DNA of 64,000 nt, from positions 148,342,766 through 148,406,765 of the forward strand of contig CAKMRJ010005523.1 of the NCBI GenBank assembly GCA_928212115.1. The letters run 5' to 3'. The translations under genes were made by a program, and so were the position numbers. The notes beneath the pieces were generated by a model that saw only the letters and a list, made by a program, of their open reading frames with translations, was not told where the DNA came from and made no database searches. Shown here one piece after another: positions 48,667-61,627 of the stretch. How positions within the stretch are numbered: the stretch's first letter is position 1; each line of letters starts with the position of its first letter. Source of the DNA: Lactuca virosa. Lineage: Eukaryota > Streptophyta > Magnoliopsida > Asterales > Asteraceae.

Positions 48667-50931
48667 CTTTAAAAAGATTTTTAATTTGGAGAACAAAAAA
48701 TTTCAAATTTTTTTTTATAAAAACTTTGAATCATTTAAACAAGACGTGAGTATGCTCAACAATAATATTTTTGAAAATTTTCTTTTACAAACTCACGAAA
48801 ATAGTATTACGAAGAACTGTTATATTTTATAAAAACTATTATTTTTTTTTAAATTAAAATATAAACACTTCAAAAACTTGTTTAAACATGATGATGCTCA
48901 ATGGACAGTTGTGTCGTCAGCTTTCAACATTAATGCATTTGATTGGAGTGACATAGCTGACGAATCCATTTACCCAGTTTGGTCTGAGTATGATACGGTA
49001 TAACTGTGTTTCGATTACATTATCAAAGTAATAATAATTTATAATATAATGTTATTTTTGATTAATTAATTTCAACCTTTTGTGTAGCTTTACATCTCTA
49101 TCAATATACCACGTGCTCATTTTTGAGTGTTTTGGATTTGAAGACATTCAAAATGACTATATACAATAGTCACTAAGTGATCGATTATTATTCAGAAGAT
49201 CAGTCTTTATTTATAGATATGTGAACCCGCATCCATAATCTGCTATTGGGTATCAACTGCTGGGTACAAACCAATTGATGCAATACCCGTTGAGAGTTTC
49301 AAAATTATCCTTGAAAAAGGCCATAAATGTACCACAATAGGTTAACAGTAGAGGTAATTGTAAGGTGTTTTTGTGTTGGTTCCCGAAGATGTTGATCACG
49401 GGGAAATCGTATTTGATAGATGGTGAAAACAATATATGGGTCATGTCATATCGTAAACGATTTGCGGAAATTTTTTGGGGTACGGGGAAAAAATTCATTT
49501 GAACATTGTACTATTATTTAAAACACATTTAAGTTTATATATTTATTACTATTTTAGAGATTTTAAGATTCCATGCATTGGTACTTTTCCAATATAAATT
49601 TTATAAAAACTAATAATATATAGAAAAAAATAACACCAAACGCGTATTATACAACAAAAAGAAAAGATTGACTATTTCGGAACGTTTGTCCGGAATCCTA
49701 CTTTTGTATCTCGGAGTTCTTTCCGAAATGACCTATTCTGGACAAGGTAGTTATTTTACAAAAATAGAAAAAATTAGTTTTTTTTAAAGACTTCATTTGT
49801 ATGGTTAGATTATTCAATTTCCCTAGAAGTTGTCACAAGGAAATTTAGTCATTTTAGGTCTGTAGGGTGCCAAACCCGAAAAAATTCAACTTACAAAGAT
49901 TGTCCAAGAGAAAAAAATTGTTAGGGACTATACATGCAATTGACACCAAACCACTGGGACGATCTGTGTAATTTATCCTAAATTGTACTATAAAACGGCA
50001 TATATCGATTCTAGGCAAGCGAACGGGTATGAGCACACGCTAACACTAACGTGTAGGTAGGCTGAGCTTAGACCACGTGTGAGTTTTTACTAATATAATA
50101 CTAAATTATGTAAATTATTATACAAATATTTCATATGGTTTGATCCGATCGGTTTTATAAAGAATTTTTTTATTCCGACAGAGTCTGTAGTCTGGGTTTA
50201 TTTTGATTTTGCTCATGGACTTTCAGTCCTTAAGTTTTTTCTTTTTTATAATGTTTTACTTAGTGATGGACACATAAAGTTTTAGATGTCATCTAAAAGA
50301 AATTTTCCAATAAATGTAAATCAGTAGCGACACTCGTATTTTAAGACGTTCCACCTAATAAAAAATTACATTAACTGCCGGAATTGGAATAGTGGCCCGG
50401 GACCCCCCGAACTCTACTAATGTCTGCCCCTGGTTTTACGGATTGGTGGAATGGAGGAAATTTTGGAGCGGGTTGATGGTATTGTCGGCTAAACCGTTCC
50501 GAGTTTGGATGGGATCGCCAAAAGATGGGTTCAAGTGATAAAGTAATATGTTTCCATTTCTAGTTTAAGCTTTGGTTTACAATATTTCATACCAAAAAAA
50601 AAACCTTAAAATCAAAATAATTTTGTGTGTTTTTTTAAATATTTTTGTAGGCTTTTAATATTTTATGAATTAGTTTTTCATGATTTTAATTAGTTGGTAT
50701 TTATTTAAAAAAAATTAATGGTTTGCAAGGGAAGGAACCGAAGACACTCTCCGAGCTTTAAAATAAAGAAACATATGAAAAGAAAACTATTGAAGTTAGA
50801 TTACAATTACAAAATGCTAAATATAATCCAAGTTTCTATCTAATTAAAAAGAGCCCAAGGACTAACTGAAATATTAGAGACATGAGTTTTTGTTAAATGG
50901 AAATGGTGGAAGTGAAATGAGAAAAAAATAG
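48662..50931. other. Unassigned decayed DNA
   Basis: AT-rich, with two stretches of coding-like composition (48890-49003, ending at a GTATAA donor-like site, and 49230-49500) that give no recognisable protein. A TIR-like end with GGGACTATACATGCAATTG lies at about 49920 and has no visible partner in the window. Confidence 0.3.
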
Positions 50932-50940
50932 AACAAATTA

Positions 50941-52640
50941 CACGAATAGTCCTTTAGGTTTTGGTTTTTTCCCTAAAGTAGTCCCTACGATGGTTTTTTT
51001 TCCCTCAAATGGTACCTACGGCCGTTAAGTTGCACGCAAATAGTTCTCGAGTTGGATGTCCGTCCATTCCAACGTTAACCTGTCCCATGCGACTTGCACA
51101 TGAGGGTATTTATGTCATTTTACCCTAAAGGACGTTTTCTGAACTTATTATTAACGCCTATATTACGTCAAAATTTGACAGCCGTTGGGGCTGAACCGGG
51201 GTCTCGAACCCTTGGTCTGCTAAGAGGGAGACAACTTCGAGGTCGGTGGCTAAGGCGGCTTCGATCCAGAGAGCGAGGGATTTTGATTGTTCGGTTGGTG
51301 GTGGTGGTGAGTGATTCGGCTGTTGTGGTGGCTTTTATGGCGTCGTTGTAGACAATCATGAACCGGTCGATTGTTGGTAGTGGGTTTCCGACTTTTGAGA
51401 TTGAACAGAGATTTGAGAACATGCTGCAATTGATCCCAATTCTTCTCTTTCACTTCTGTTTCATCCCAATTCTTTCTACTCGACTTTGTGGAAGACCCAA
51501 CAAGTGCCTCTGAAACCTTTGAAATCTCAGCAGCTAAAGTTGCCATCTTTTTCTTGTTGTCGGAATCAGTAACCGCTTGCCTGGAGACATTGACATTCTT
51601 CTTGAACTTGGAGATGCTTGTCTCTGGCCATTAGGTGAAGGTTGTCTATTTGAAGGAACAATAATGACAGGCTCTCTTGCAGACTTTCGGTTCTCTTCTT
51701 TAGCCATGGCTAAACTAGTAACCACACACTTTGAAGGTACCGGAGAAGATGATCTTTTTGCTTTTCCGGCAGGTGAAGGGTGCCTTTTAATTACGATCTT
51801 CTTTCCTGCTGACACTGATCTCTGTTGCTTCATGGCTGGACTTGAAAATCTTTGAGGAGGCTTTTCTGCAGTCTTTGTTGACTCATTAGAAGTATTCACA
51901 TTCTCTTTAGGTGCAAGAACTTGTGTTTTCCTAACCTGTTTAACAAACAATAACACCCATTATTAAGTAGAAGCTCTTTCTTTTAACGACTATTATTCAC
52001 TATAAATTTAATTAAACTATGAGAAGTTTTATGGTTGCCTTTGGTAAATCAAACTACTCATTGAACAAATTGATACAGTCGGTTTAGCAGAAAATGTTTG
52101 TATCTCAAAATTTAGACATTTCTAAAACAAATTCAGCCCTTAAGAGTTAAGACTAAGAATAAACTCTATGTTAATAGATGACATGTTGATGAATATTCAC
52201 GATCAAGCACATAAGTTTTAGATTGACATGTATAAAAATCAAATCTGTGAATAGAAAAAAGCACTAACCTCGTTTTTTTGTTTCCTTCGAGTAATGTACA
52301 GGTCCATCTAACTTTTTACTCGACAAATAAGCAGCAATAGGATCACCAGAGGCATCTGAATTGGAAGCAGTCTGATCACGAACTCTCTTTTAGACTTCGA
52401 AATCCTAGCAATAGGCGTTAATAATATGTTCAGAAAAGGTCATTTAGGGTAAAATGACATAAATACCCTAATGTGCAAGTCACATGGGGCAGGTTAACGT
52501 TGGAATGGACGGACATCCAACTCAGGGACTATTCGCGTGCAACTTAACGGCCGTAGGTACCATTTGACGGGAAAAACCATCGTAGGGACTACTTTAGGGA
52601 AAAAACCAAAACCTAAAGGACCATTCGTGTAACTTGTTAA
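50941..52640. mobile_element. Pack-MULE-like element
   Basis: Long inverted termini of about 210 bp (50941-51155 and 52425-52640) share ACACGAATNGTCCTTTAGGT at the outside and GACATAAATACCCT further in. AAAAAAATA flanks both sides (50932-50940 and 52641-52649), a possible 9-bp duplication but of low complexity. The 1.3-kb interior carries a gene fragment on the minus strand and no transposase. Confidence 0.8.
51168..51956 (-). pseudogene. Captured gene fragment resembling plant DUF936 family
   Basis: Minus-strand pieces read SPAMKQQRSVSAGKKIVIKR and SPSSRRMSMSPGKRL (51956-51534), then ATLAAEISKVSEALVGSS and KNWDETEVKEKNWDQL (51546-51430), then NPLPTIDRFMIVYNDAIKAT (about 51390-51330). The serine-proline-arginine linker with RRMSMSPG followed by an ISKVSEALVGS block reminds me of plant DUF936 proteins, which are of unknown function. 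Frames change near 51545 and near 51400, and no start or catalytic domain is present. The assignment is from memory of the family's style and should be treated as tentative; the capture itself is well supported by the flanking MULE arms. Confidence 0.5.
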
Positions 52641-52649
52641 AAAAAAATA

Positions 52650-54236
52650 TAATGTGACAAATTAGTTGGAAGTATCGGTGGCAATCATGTCGTGTCCTGG
52701 TTGGCGGGTTAAAAAACCTCAACTTGGACACGATCCATATAAAGATTATTGTCATCTTGCTCAACCTTAATACGGATTGGCCATAAACATGTCAACCTGA
52801 GTAACATGTTTAATTATACAGGCTTGTGGGTCAAATTCAGGTATATAGGTCATATTTAGGTTCATGGGTCATGAGAAAAAAAGTCTAAATATCACATTTT
52901 TACTTATTACGCATTACTCTCTCCTTTATTTGATAAATATGTTATTTTTTATTTTTTAATATAATAAAATACATGGTTTCACGGGTTAACCCACAGAATT
53001 ATTTGCAAACCCGAACACGACTAATATAATAAACCAATTGGCGATTTGTGGGTCATAAAATCTCAACTCAAACCCATTTATCTCCGTAATAAGTTCATAT
53101 CATGTTGTGGGCCGAGAATTATCACCTCATTTAAGATTAAATGATAATATTTTAATAGAATATTTTAAATATTAGATTTTCTGTTTTTACAACTAAATAT
53201 TTGGTTTCGTTCCTACTTTTGTATCTCTGCGGGTGGTCAAAACAAAACATTCATTTTGAGTATTGTGACTTAAGGTACAACTTACTCATATATTGACTCA
53301 ACATTTTCTTTAGGTACACAATACTCAATTATGTACTTAAACTTGTTAAACGTCATGAATTACTTATTCTTGATTCTTAACTCATTAAGACATATGCTTA
53401 ACTCCATCCCAAGCATCATTTCACCAATTTGACTATTACAACTCAATTTACAAGGTATTCATTCATGACTTAATTTCACAACCGAATATTTAGATCAAAA
53501 CTAGTTATGCTCCATAATTCATAAATCATCTGTATGAATTGATTGGTTGAGATATGTACTCAATTTCATTTAATCTCAATTTTCCATATTTAAGGTTTAT
53601 CATTTTCCCATGCTCACGAATTAACTATGGATGATGGATCCTATAACACTTGAAATTACAAGGACTAATATTACTACAACACGAATATTAAGGTTTCTTC
53701 AGGTACAACTACTAGATACCATAATTCTTATAAACTTCCGAATGGACATCAATTAATATTATATGAAGAATATGACACCTCTAATCCAAATAGATGATAA
53801 ATCCTTGTTCTTTGGATTTGAAATTACATAATCCTATTCATTCTCGAGATCCAACACTCCAAAATCACATTCCTCTGTTCTTCAGACATGTTTGTGTGAG
53901 AAATGAGAGCTAATGACCAAACTTTACGTTTTTTTTATGATGTCGGTCTTTAAGCGCCAACTACATATTCTGTATACATCATTTTCTCGTTAAAAGTGCC
54001 AAGTAGTGTAAATGTTACACGTCGCTTTCTTCTTCTTACAATCCCAACATCGCAGTGTAAATCTTATGCGATGTTAAAAGAGACACGTAACATAAATCTT
54101 ACGCGTCACGATCCCACTCAACTATAGCATAGTAGCTTACCAACTTTTGTAATATCAATGTACATTACTGTGTACATCAAAAGTATGCCTCGTGTAAATG
54201 TAAAATTATGCGTCACACAATTTCTTTAGTCATAAA
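52650..54236. other. Unassigned DNA with reiterated GTGTAAAT motif
   Basis: At 52680-53110 repeated phrases of GTGGGTCA type suggest an old repeat. At 54008-54220 the motif GTGTAAAT...TTACGCGTC or near variants occurs four times, like subterminal repeats of a DNA transposon. No coding sequence is recognised. Confidence 0.35.
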
Positions 54237-54297
54237 TGTAACACTCAGTTTTTTGAAGTACATGATTTCGAGAATCCCTTTCTAGCTTTTGGAAGAA

Positions 54298-54400
54298 GTC
54301 ACGACGTGAGCAATGCCTCTCACGTCGTGACCCAGGGTTGACTTGTTGACCCACATTCCTTGAGTCTCACGACGTGAGCCCTTGTTGCTCGCGATGTGAG
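54298..54400 (+). promoter_or_regulatory. Palindromic word cluster with hairpin upstream of LTR TATA
   Basis: GTCACGACGTGAG (54298-54310) and its exact reverse complement CTCACGTCGTGAC (54319-54331) form a 13-bp stem with an 8-base loop. CTCACGACGTGAG (54366-54378) and CTCGCGATGTGAG (54388-54400) follow. A TATA-like GTATTTAAT lies at 54432-54440. A second cluster of the same words lies at 60616-60830 in the same LTR. Confidence 0.6.
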
Positions 54401-55285
54401 AGCGATCTGATGACCAAAACCCTAATTTTCGGTATTTAATGGAATGAGAGGACTAGAGTTGTCAACCATCAACCTCCCTCACTCTCTAAGCCTCCAGAAA
54501 CCCTAATCACAATCATCCTTGAGGTCCTTAGCCATTTTTGGTGCATTTTCTAGCTTGAAGAAGAAGTGAAGAAGAGGAAAAGAAGTGTTCTAGTGGTGGA
54601 GTGTGTGACATCCCCAATTTCACGGCTAGAAAAGACCGATTTGTTTATGCTTTATTTGAAAATCAGAGTACCCCTTTTAAAGAAATATGTTGCAGAATTT
54701 GTTCTCAGAAAAACATGATAAATATATTATCAAAGCATTTCCGAAGAAATGTATTTTATTCATTTTAAAACATTGGGGATGTCATCGTCAATACAGAAAC
54801 ATAAGCATAAACAGACCTTACATTCATTTACACTAGTGATCTACGTCTCTTTTAATCTCTCAGTGTAATGTAGCTTCATATCGACACCTGTGGTACAAAT
54901 AAACTGAGCGATTCAGGTTGGGAAACCTGATGAGTACATAGGGTTTTCAACCCACAATAATATAATTATTATGTTTAATTATCAAACAATTAACTCAATT
55001 TCCCATCCCCATTATCTCCTTTATTTCTTAAGGATCTACCCTAAGAATCATCTATCATTCACTCATTCATTCCTAAGGATTTTCCTAAGGAATAGGAACG
55101 AAGTCCATCGCTACCAATGACATAACTGTAAATGTTATCTATTAGGCAGAGTTGCCAATATTAACATTTAGGCGCAGCTGCAAGGATTATGACGTTCTCT
55201 AATACGCGAAACTGTCGATATTATCCTTTAGGCGCAGTTGCCAGGATTATGATGTTCTCTATTAGGCGCAAATGCCGATATTATC

Positions 55286-58200
55286 TGTAACATCCTGTTT
55301 ATTAAATAAATAAATAGATAAAATTGATGAACGAATAGTCGCCCTAAATCCATATTATTTAGTGGGGTGTTGGTTTTGGGGAGCTGAATGTTATAATTTG
55401 GATTATTCGGGGGAAAGCGTAATTTTGGGACTTATTTTGTAAAGATTTTTAGAAGACATGGGGTGTTTGGTAAGTATTGGACTTATTATGAAAGGATTTT
55501 GGAATGCTGAGGGTCGAATGGTAAATTATGTACCTAAGTTGAAAAGAATTTGTCATGGAGGGGCTATATGGTAACATTATGGACCTAAATCGAAAAGAAT
55601 TGGGATGGAGGGGTAGAATGTGTAACTATGAGGCAAGTCTTTAAGAATGAGCGGGCATAATAAACCTGATACCCTCCCTACCTGTTGGAGGCATGCGACT
55701 CAAGAAACCCTAACCCTAATAAGCTTCTCCAGCTGCCAACTTCCTTCCTTCACTCTCAGCCGCCGCCGTCGCTGTAGGAGCCATGAACCACTGAGTCCAG
55801 TTCCACTATCGCCGGCCGTTAGCGCCACTGCTGCCGTTGTCTTGTGTCGCCGCTGTTCTTGGTTGATGACGTGCCGCCATCGTCCCCTACAGTGGTTTTC
55901 TACCGTGTTCCGTCGCCGCCATAGTTCCAAGCGGCCATCCATTGCTCCGTTGCTGGCCCTACGCGACTCTTCTACTTTATTGGCTGCTCCGGTCAACATC
56001 TGCCACCCCGAGGGAGGTTGTTGTGTGCGTTTCAACCGTTTATCGCAAGTATGTGTGTGTATCCGGTGTGTTGTTCGTAGTGGGTGGGCTCGTTTGGCCA
56101 GAAAAATCCCAAGAAGACCACCATGGCTGCCGACCATGGTGGCTGCTGCCTCTATTTCTGTTCTGCCACCACCAACCGCCGTGTGGTGGTGGCTATGTGT
56201 GTGTGTATTATATTGGGTGTGTGTTTATTTGAGATATTAAGTTGTGTAATCGTATTTTTGGCTGGAAAAACCCGTCACCACCACTGTGAGGTGGTAGCTG
56301 CCACCTCACGCCGACATGCTGCCGCCACGATCCGCCAATGTGGGTGGATGTGTGCTCTTGTGTATGATTGGACTGCTTCTTGATATGTTTTGATGTGTTT
56401 TGATTTAGAATCATAATCACCACCACCACGAGGTGGTGGCTGCCGCCGTGTGCCGCCATTGACCACCACTACCCAAGGTGGTAGTCGGTGGTGCCCGACT
56501 TAGCTAACCCTAATTGATCTAGTGAAACCCTAATTTGACCAAAAACTTCACAAATGGACTAATTGGAATGTTATTGGGTTGGAAACCCTAATTAGGGTTT
56601 GGAAAACCCTAATTTTGGAAATGTGTATTTTGGATTTGTCAGGACCCGCGTTTGGACCATTGGATTTGGAATTTTGAATTACGCCCAACCACATTGTATG
56701 TTTGGACTAGTGGAGTGGTGGACTTAATGGATTAAGTCCTTAATGGGTTAAGTAGGAACACTTAACCCTAATCCTCATTTTATGTGAAAAACCCTAATTG
56801 GGTTTGGGTTCTTGTTGGGCCATTTATTGGACTAAGCTGCTGTGGGCCTTCGTGGGCCAATTGGGAACATATTTATGGACTAAGGAAATTATTGGGTTTT
56901 AGGATAAGGCCCATTTGAAAGGCTTGGGCCCAATTTAGAAAATTGGGCCATAATTAGGCCTTGATGATTATGAGATATTGGACCATCGGAATGCCAATTG
57001 TTTAGACTAGAATAAATGGTTGGGCCTCAAGATAAGTCCATGTAGAGGTTTGGGCCCAATTTGGAAAATTGGGCCATATGTTGGGCCATGGTTGATTATT
57101 GGGCTTTTGAGCTTTCAGAGTGCGTGTTTGGACTTTGGTTTTGGACCAAGTTAGGTTAAGGGTAAAATAGTCTTTTTACCTCAAGCATGGACTTATGGTT
57201 ATGTATTGGAACCCAATTATTAATTGGGTGTTGTTTTTATGTTGACAGTTCGGGAATCTGTCAACCAACAACTAGAGTTTTATCCGCAGGACTTCAGCAG
57301 TGCGAGGTGAGTCTCCTCACCATATCAATGGGTCTAAGGCACCAAGGCCGACCCATTTTGCGATATGTGATACACTAGTTAATATACTGATATATGGCAT
57401 GCTAGTTGGTTATATGCTATGTGCTATGCTATTTGTTTATGTGATGTCTGCATGAAAGACCATGGGGGTGCCCATGACACTTGGATATAAGACCATGTGG
57501 GGGAGCCCATGGCTTTTCAGGTAAAGACCATGGGGGAGCCCATGGCACTTGGATGTCAGACCATGTGGGGGGAGCCCATGGATTTCCAGGTAAAGACCAT
57601 GGGGGGAGCCCATGGCACTTAGGTGTAAGACCATGTGGGGGAGCCCATGGCATCCTGGAGTAAGACCCTGGGAGGAGCCCACGGCATCCTTATATGTTTA
57701 TATGCATTGTTTATGTGATATGTGGTATACTAGCTGTTTATGTGATGTGTGATATGCTAGTTGTCTTTGTGGTACTTTCATGAAAGACCATGGAGGAGCC
57801 ATGGCGCTTGGATGTCAGACCATGTGGGGGAGCCCATGGCTTTCCAGGTAAAGACCATGGGGGGAGCCCATGGCACATAGGTGTAAGAACATGTGGGGGA
57901 GCCCATGACATCCTGGAGTAAGACCCTGGGAAGAGCCCACGACATCCTTATATGCTTATGTGATTGATATGGCTTATGTGATTGATATGGTTTATGCAAC
58001 TATTATAGCTAGTATGGATTATGTGGTTATGTGGATTGTGTGGGGTATGCTCTGAAGAACTCACTAATATTCGTGCTTACAATTTTGTTTATGGTTTCAG
58101 GTATCATTGTTTTGGAAAGGAAGGGCTCACCTTGATCGCAGCGCACACACCCGTGTTTTCCGCATTATGTGATTTTGGAATGAACTCTGATAAATGTTTT

Positions 58201-58294
58201 TAATTAGCAATGTTTTGGAACACTTGGATTTAAAGATATCCGTGTTTTGACTATAATAAAAATAAAATTTTACCTTGATTTTTGGGTCGTTACA
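55286..58294 (+). mobile_element. Solo LTR, 3.0 kb, TSD TTATC
   Basis: It starts TGTAACATCCTG and ends GGGTCGTTACA, with TTATC on both sides (55281-55285 and 58295-58299). No internal retroelement domain is present. It includes GC-rich sequence at 55640-56480 with long spurious open frames, donor-like GAG|GTGAGT at 57307 with its inverted CTCAC, a minisatellite (57449-57950) and the acceptor-like TTTATGGTTTCAG ending at 58100. Confidence 0.9.
57449..57950 (+). repeat. Tandem repeat with CCATGG...CCATGG units
   Basis: Units of about 34 bp with AGACCATGGGGGAGCCCATG recur in two blocks (57449-57685 and 57780-57950). Each unit contains an inverted CCATGG pair. Confidence 0.9.
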
Positions 58295-61194
58295 TTATCC
58301 TTTAGGCGTAGCTTCCAGGATTATGATGTTCTCTATTAGGCGCAGCTGCCGATATTATCCTTTAGGCGCAACTGCCAGGATTATGATGTTCTCTATTAGG
58401 CGCATCTGCCGATATTATCCTTTTGGCGCAACTGCCAAGATGTTTAGAGTACATCGTAGTTCAAAAACATCTACAGGTTGTAACGCAGCTGCCAATGTTC
58501 AACTATAGGGCACTAAGTCCATAGCTACCAATGTTCAACTATATCAACTTTCATCCCTCATCATTACTCTACCCATCGTTACCTAATATTTTTACGTGTA
58601 TAAAATACATATATAGCTTATATCACATAAAACATGTATATTTGGTTCATCCAGCATAGATATCAAGAACACAGATAATATGCACACATAGCATGTACTT
58701 TATATTAAATACTTCATATCTATGTGTAAGATGAAAGTAACTATGCACTCACTTGTTAAAGTGATGATTCCAAACTCGGGCAGCGCTTCGCTTCTAACGA
58801 TTCTATTTTCCTTCGAGGAAACCTAACATTATTATCACTAAATTTTAGTCTAATCTTTATTGTGACTAATTATTAGTCTAGATTCATCATTAAATCAAAG
58901 TCTACTTTCATGATCTATCAAGTAAGGAACAACCAAGTAGGATCATATCGGAGGTAGGGTCCGTTTGGTATACGAAGTATACTATTTGGAAATCCCACTT
59001 TAAACATCTCACTAAATTACAGCCTAGACATCATCACCGTAAGCAGATCAATCAGTATAATGACTTGGAATCACTGATAAATCTTGTTTATAGGTTCATA
59101 ATAACGATAATGAACTTAAACATAAGTTATACTTAAAGTACGGTAAGCATAACTCAACTTACAGGGGGTTTAGGGAGGAACCGGGCTCTGCGGTGGCAGA
59201 ACTACCAAGCCGAAAAGCTCTTTTTCTCGTAACCTTCGGGCGCTCCGGCGCTTTCCTCTAGCACCTTGAGTTTACTAGGGCTTTGGGAGGGTTTTGGGAG
59301 GCTTAGAGAGAAGTTAGATAGAGAAGTAAAGGGGGTTTTGGTGTGAAAAATGAAGGCAATCTCGCATGGTATTTATAGGCTGGAATTGGGTCAAACTCGT
59401 TGATTTTCGGCCTCCAACTCATCAAGTTGGTGCCACATGTCACCATCTGGTGGCAAGGCTTGGGGAGAAAGCAATGGCTCAGATCGCGCCACGTCACCCA
59501 CTTCGCAGCAGCACCCTTCCGACTTCTAAACTCCGTAACTTTTGCATATGAGCTCCATTTTCGACATTCTTTATATCCACGTGTAGGTATTGACAAGATA
59601 TACAACTCTCCTTTTCACTCCATCGGCTAATTCTCGACCGATTTTAAATTTAACAGTATAAAAATATTATACTGTTAACAACCGTGTAAAATTCATAACT
59701 TTTACATACGGACTCCGTTTTCGACTGTATTTTTATCATTGAACTCCTATTAATGAGATCTTCAATTCTCATTTAGGTTGTTTCGGCTAAAAATGATTCG
59801 ATCTAAAATTCGAATTTCGGGCTCTATACTGCTATGCGAAATCTTAGAAAAATCAACTTCCTCATACGAAGTCAGATTTTGACATTATTTTTATGCACGC
59901 TCTCGGTTTAACGTATACTACAACTTTCATTTAGATATCTAAGGCCAAAAAGTAGTTTATCAAAAATTCACTTTTTACGATTCCCGGTGTCGTGCTGGTT
60001 TTGCCGTAAAACTTCGACATGTCATAACTTCTTCGTTATAACTCAGATTTTAGCGTTCTTTATATGTACGGAACCCTTGTGACATATACTATAACTTAGT
60101 TAAGATTATTTCTAAATAATCTTCTATCAAAAAGTGATTTTTGACACTTATTGTCTCTAAATTGACTAGCCCGAATCTGCGGACGTTACAAAGTGGGAAA
60201 ATTAGCATCATCATCATCATCTCTTCTTGTTGTTGGACCTTTGTAAGTACCAAAGGTTCAAACTTTATTGGATATTATGGATGGATCTAGGGGTTTGTCC
60301 ATTTTTCTTCATGTTTAAGCATACTTGAGTGAATTAAATCCATAAAGTTAGCAACTTTATGGATTCTAAGGGTTCCTTTATCATCATATTGTCCAGATCT
60401 GGAAGTTGGTGAAGTATAAGAGTCATGCATGAGAGTTGGGTGCATATTTTTCCACTTTTTGACCTAGAATGGATTGGGACATGCATGGTGCATGCATATC
60501 CATAAAGCAAACACTTATATGGAACTTTGGCGTCCCCATAAGCTTCTGGAAGAGTTGGGTTTAATGGCTTAAAGGATTAAGGCCTCAAAACCTTGATTTT
60601 TGGCTTCAGACTGAAGTCACGACGTGAGACAAAAGGTCTCATGACGTGACAATGATTAAGCCCATAAATTGTTGAGTTTATGGAACTCGCGATGTGACAT
60701 AGTGATTCTCATGTCGTGAGGTCAGTCCAGTAGGAATTTCGTGACTGAGTTGACTGAGTTGGGATCGAGTTGCTGGAATCGGACCTGGTCGAATCTCACG
60801 ACGTGACGAAGGGCTGGTAACGATGTGAGACTCAATGTTAGGATATTTGTCCGATGTCTTGGAATTTACGGATTAACTGTGTGACCTAGTTTGACTTTGG
60901 GGTGGGTCATAGCCATGAATGGGTCAAATGTTCATTTACCCCAAGGAGAGTATGTTAAGGACCCTTAAATATGGAATTTCACCTTAGTTGCTAATTATGA
61001 TTATTTTTGGATATATTGGTGAGCGGAGCTTTGTAGCAGCAGTAGCCTAAGTGTGAGTTTTATCTGATTACCGATTGAGGTGAGTCTTCTCACCACACTG
61101 ATGGGTCGAAGGCACCAATGCTGACCCACTAAACTGTATATGTAGGATATATGTGTTTATGTAGAATTTTGGGTTATGATTTAATGTTATATGC

Positions 61195-61335
61195 ATGGAT
61201 CCAATCCGAGCTCGTAGTCCTATTGGACTCACGGTTGATACGGACCCGACACAACTATGTGTTGTTACATGGAGTCATTATGGAATCGGGGTTGATACAG
61301 ACCCGAGGGTTGGTACGGACCTGGCACAGCCTCAT
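61195..61335 (+). repeat. Short degenerate tandem repeat in Gypsy LTR
   Basis: GGTTGATACGGACCCG-type units recur three times between the donor-like (61080) and acceptor-like (61424) sites. Confidence 0.65.
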
Positions 61336-61615
61336 GCTATTATATTTTTTCATGTTATATTATATGTGGTATTTTTGGTGAAGCTCACTAAGCTTTATTC
61401 TTACAGTTATGTTTATGGTTTCAGGTACTTCCGATGCAAAAGGGAAGGGTCTGGCGTGACGACACAATATTCCTTCCCTCATGTTTCCACAGTTATAATT
61501 TTCTTACTTTGATGTTATGGATATTTTGTACCATGGTCGTTTTTGAACTTATGGTATATGTGATTGATGATTTTGAAAATGAAAATTTTTACCACTGTTT
61601 TTGGGAGGTTTCAAG

Positions 61616-61627
61616 TTGGTATCAGAG
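61616..61627 (+). other. Primer-binding site of nested Gypsy element
   Basis: TTGGTATCAGAG follows the LTR end ...GGTTTCA after two bases. It is complementary to the 3' end of initiator tRNA-Met. Confidence 0.85.

Larger units (their letters stand above)
55150..58470. repeat. Minisatellite, about 62-bp unit, split by an insertion
   Basis: Units with AGGCGCAGCTGCCAGGATTA and GTTCTCTATTAGGCGCA recur at 55150-55285 and 58295-58470. They are separated only by the solo LTR at 55286-58294. Confidence 0.85.
54604..60190 (-). mobile_element. Solo LTR (minus), TSD [G/A]AGTG, itself interrupted
   Basis: On the minus strand it runs from TGTAACGTCCGCAGATTCGG to GGGATGTCACA. Flanks are GAGTG (54599-54603) and AAGTG (60191-60195), matching at four of five. 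The net length is about 2.6 kb. It has a TATA (CTATAAATAC) near 59378-59369, a donor-like AA|GTGAGTG at 58752, an acceptor-like TACCACAG ending at 54888, and a minisatellite between them that carries the next insertion. Confidence 0.8.

Noticed and set aside
55704..55725. Telomere-like AAACCCTAACCCTAA
   Set aside because: Only about two units, common in plant promoters and LTRs; not an interstitial telomere array.
55647..56240. Open frame of 197 codons, with others overlapping on both strands
   Set aside because: It lies inside a solo LTR, is rich in Ser/Arg/Pro from GC-rich repeats, has no known domain, and equally long frames exist on the other strand.
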